NCBI RefSeq assembly: GCF_937926365.1
Contig: NZ_CALAOH010000134.1
Location: forward strand, 1-6,585
Direction: 5' to 3'
Length of the DNA: 6,585 bases
Origin: an uncultured Azohydromonas sp.
Lineage (GTDB): Bacteria; Pseudomonadota; Gammaproteobacteria; Burkholderiales; Burkholderiaceae_C
Under the pieces are notes generated by a model. It was not told where the DNA came from. It saw only the letters and a list, made by a program, of their open reading frames with translations, and did no database searches. How positions within the stretch are numbered: the first letter of the stretch is position 1; the number at the start of each line of letters is the position of its first letter. The position numbers and the translations under genes are program-made. Shown piece by piece: positions 4,918 through 6,585 of this stretch.

Positions 4918-5568
4918 TCAGCGCGCCAGCGCCGGCGGCAGGCTCGCCGCGCGGGCCAGGCGCTCGCTCAGCAGCGGCGGCAGCTCGGCCACGAGGCGGG
5001 GCTTGTGCACCACCGGCACGCCCGCCAGGGCGAAGGCGTAGGGAGCGCGCTGCACTTCATCCAGCGAGGTCAGGACGATGAGCTGGCTGCGGGAGAACTG
5101 CGGGTGCGTGCGCAGGCTGGTCAGCAGCGTGGCGCCGTCGATGCCGGGCAGCAGGATGTCCACGATCAGCACCGCCGGCTGCAGCTCGCCGGCCATCGCC
5201 AGGCCGGCGATGCCGTCGTCGGCCACGTGCAGCTCGACGTCGGGAAACTGCTCGCGCACCAGCAGCGACACCAGGTGTTGGCAGTGCGCCGAGTCCTCGA
5301 TCAGCAGCACCGTGCGCGTAGGCGTCTGCGTCGAGGGCGCCGGCACCGTCGTGCCGCTGTGGTGCGAGGCCAGCCAGCGCTCGACCGAGCTGCGCGAAAT
5401 GCGGCGGTGGCCGCCGGGCGTCTTCCAGGCCTGCAGCTCGCCGCGGTCCACCATCAGCTGCACCGAGCGCACCGCCATTCCCAACCATCGCGCCACCTCC
5501 AGCGTGGTGCAGTGGTCTGCCGCGTTTTCCACGGCGGGATGCTCGACGACATTGGGGCGCGCGGTCAT
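4918..5568 (-). CDS. Response regulator with N-terminal MerR/excisionase-like HTH and C-terminal receiver
   Basis: This is a 216-residue cytoplasmic protein. Residues 21-68 form a winged-helix domain of the MerR/excisionase type (LEVARWLGMAVRSVQLMVDRG, then the wing KTPGGHRRI, 49-57), which should bind DNA. A Pro/Thr-rich linker (71-85) leads to a receiver domain (86-205). Its phosphorylation site appears intact: acidic pair E91/D92 (LLIEDS), phospho-acceptor D137 (VLIVDILLPGIDG), T167/S168 (VLTS) and K189-P190. Most DNA-binding response regulators have the receiver first; here the order is reversed. No histidine kinase is adjacent, so the partner is unknown. The ATG at 5568 has no clear ribosome binding site. 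It is 128 bases beyond tolA and 446 bases upstream of the chemoreceptor gene, so it is probably transcribed on its own or with tolA. The domain calls are firm; the regulated genes are not known. Confidence 0.88.
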   Translation of the reverse strand: MTARPNVVEHPAVENAADHCTTLEVARWLGMAVRSVQLMVDRGELQAWKTPGGHRRISRSSVERWLASHHSGTTVPAPSTQTPTRTVLLIEDSAHCQHLVSLLVREQFPDVELHVADDGIAGLAMAGELQPAVLIVDILLPGIDGATLLTSLRTHPQFSRSQLIVLTSLDEVQRAPYAFALAGVPVVHKPRLVAELPPLLSERLARAASLPPALAR

Positions 5569-5696
5569 GGCGCCATTTTTGCCGACTTGGCGATTTTTTG
5601 ATGGCCCGTGTTTACAGGAATAGCAGTTTCACCGATTGCCGGCGGTCCATGGCAGGGCGGTGTGTCAGGGCGGTGTGACAGCCACCCCCACGCGAA
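5569..5696. promoter_or_regulatory. tolA-response regulator spacer with direct repeat and TGTCA-N8-TGACA dyad
   Basis: A 12-base direct repeat CAGGGCGGTGTG occurs at 5653-5664 and 5666-5677. Overlapping it, TGTCA (5663-5667) and TGACA (5676-5680) form an inverted repeat with an 8-base spacer. The part next to the regulator start (about 5590-5625) is A/T-rich and likely carries its promoter. The dyad could be an operator or an imperfect 3' structure for tolA. No T-run terminator is visible. Confidence 0.4.
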
Positions 5697-6585
5697 TCAG
5701 TCGCGCGGACGGAATCCGATGACGATGGCCGACGGCACGCGGCCGTCCACGTCGCGCGGCAGCACGCCGGTGCGGTCCACGGCGCGCAGCACGGCTTGGT
5801 CCCAGTCCGGGTTGCCGCTGCTGCGCACGAGCCTGCGGCCGACGATGCTGCCGTCGGGCGCGGTGCGCACCTCGACTTCGGCCATCGGGTTGCCGTTGAT
5901 GTCGTCGCCGAAGACGATGTTGGGCTTCACGCGCGCAACGATGCGCCCGGCGTAGCCGGCGGAGGGTCCGGCGTCGCGCGCGGCCTTGCCGCTGGAGCCC
6001 GGCGAGCCGCTGCCCCCGGGGCTGTCGGGCGAGCCGTTGACCTGGCCCATCATGCGGGCGAGCTGCTGCTGGCGCAGCTTGGCCGCCAGCTCCGCCTGGC
6101 GCTTTTCCTCGGCGGCCTTGGCGCGCTTGTCCTCGGCTTCGGCCTTGGCCTTCGCCTCGGCCTTGGCGCGCTTTTCGGCTTCCTCAGCCTTGGCCCGCTT
6201 TTCGGCCTCGGCCGCCTTGGCGCGTTTTTCCGCCTCCTCGGCCTTGGCTCGCTTCTCGGCCTCCTCAGCCTTGGCCCGCTTTTCCGCCTCCGCAGCCTTG
6301 GCGCGTCTCTCGGCTTCCTCGGCCTTGGCGCGTTTCTCGCGCTCGGCCTGTTCCTTGAGCTTGGCCTGGCGCTCCTGTTCGGCTCTCTCCGCCTTCTCCC
6401 TGGCCAGCTTCTCGGCGCGCGCCTTCTCGGCGGCGAGTTCCTCCTGGCGCTCACGCTCCTTCTCGCGGCGCTCGCGCTCCAGCGCGATCTGCGCGTCACG
6501 CGGGGAGGGTGCCGGTGCCGCCGCGGCCTTGGGCGGCGGTGGAGGCGGCGGCGGTGCGGGCACCGGGGCGGCGGCGCGCGGCGTC
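5697..6585 (-). CDS. tolA: TolA, Tol-Pal system inner-membrane protein, C-terminal part (runs off right edge)
   Basis: The minus frame is open to the right edge, so 295 residues plus the stop are visible and the N-terminal membrane anchor is missing. A GTG at 6563 is internal valine, not a start. In order: a Pro/Ala-rich stretch, a long Ala/Lys/Glu/Arg helix with 9-residue repeats (roughly residues 27-180), a Gly/Ser/Pro linker (NGSPDSPGGSGSPGSSG), and an 85-residue C-terminal domain (YAGRIVARVKPNIVF... to FRPRD) of the TolA/TonB C-terminal fold. In known systems TolA is energised by TolQ-TolR, spans the periplasm and engages TolB/Pal for outer-membrane constriction at division; many phages and colicins use it. 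The next gene on this strand is not tolB but a response regulator, 128 bases on. A TonB-like paralogue is the main alternative, but the helical domain and PNIVF motif favour TolA. Confidence 0.88.
   Translation of the reverse strand, partial: TPRAAAPVPAPPPPPPPPKAAAAPAPSPRDAQIALERERREKERERQEELAAEKARAEKLAREKAERAEQERQAKLKEQAEREKRAKAEEAERRAKAAEAEKRAKAEEAEKRAKAEEAEKRAKAAEAEKRAKAEEAEKRAKAEAKAKAEAEDKRAKAAEEKRQAELAAKLRQQQLARMMGQVNGSPDSPGGSGSPGSSGKAARDAGPSAGYAGRIVARVKPNIVFGDDINGNPMAEVEVRTAPDGSIVGRRLVRSSGNPDWDQAVLRAVDRTGVLPRDVDGRVPSAIVIGFRPRD
6163..6324 (-). repeat. Six tandem 27-bp repeats in the TolA helix domain
   Basis: Six adjacent 27-base units begin at 6163, 6190, 6217, 6244, 6271 and 6298. Each encodes one copy of the nonapeptide AKAEEAEKR, with A/E exchange in the middle and one KR-to-RR change. 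A seventh, degraded unit follows at 6325. Differences are mostly at third codon positions, which suggests selection on the protein. Unit number could vary between strains by slippage, changing the length of the periplasmic helix. Confidence 0.85.

Noticed and set aside
4529..5041. 170-codon plus-strand frame across the spacer and the end of the response regulator
   Set aside because: It overlaps a real gene on the opposite strand, and the translation becomes Arg/Ala-rich as expected for antisense high-GC DNA.
6561..6563. GTG at 6563 as the start of tolA
   Set aside because: The frame stays open to the edge of the window, and a TolA without its N-terminal membrane anchor would be incomplete.

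Overview
The window is high-GC DNA (coding parts visibly GC-rich, third positions mostly G/C) and appears to come from a betaproteobacterium, most likely of the Comamonadaceae type. That guess rests on the style of the proteins: an adhesin with an extended signal peptide (ESPR), an Aer-type PAS chemoreceptor, and a TolA with a long Ala/Lys/Glu helix. No rRNA, tRNA or other taxonomic marker is present, so the family assignment is inference. All four genes read on the minus strand, so transcription runs from the right end of the window to the left.

In order of transcription: (1) 6585-5697, the C-terminal part of tolA, whose N-terminal membrane anchor lies beyond the right edge. (2) 5568-4918, a response regulator with a MerR/excisionase-like DNA-binding domain in front of a C-terminal receiver domain. 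(3) 4471-2840, a complete Aer-type PAS-containing chemoreceptor. (4) 2050 to the left edge, the N-terminal ~683 residues of a very large Gly-rich, ESPR-type secreted adhesin (type V autotransporter-like) whose C-terminal part lies outside the window.

The spacers are long: 128, 446 and 789 bases. Each holds inverted repeats, so the genes are probably separate transcription units rather than one operon. The spacers are richer in A/T than the genes, carry several perfect palindromes or hairpins, and share a recurring GTGACA/TGTCAC hexamer that could be a regulatory box. No convincing small gene or RNA gene was found in them.

Functionally the window combines envelope integrity (TolA), signal transduction (HTH-receiver regulator, redox/energy taxis receptor) and surface adhesion (autotransporter-like protein). 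That mix fits a motile, surface-colonising Gram-negative bacterium, but nothing in the sequence proves that the four genes act together. The least ordinary items are the adhesin's composite passenger (Gly/Asn-rich tracts, four ~60-residue GIPxGT repeats, a Cys pair, unclear non-ATG start), the reversed domain order of the regulator, and tolA being followed by a regulator instead of tolB.
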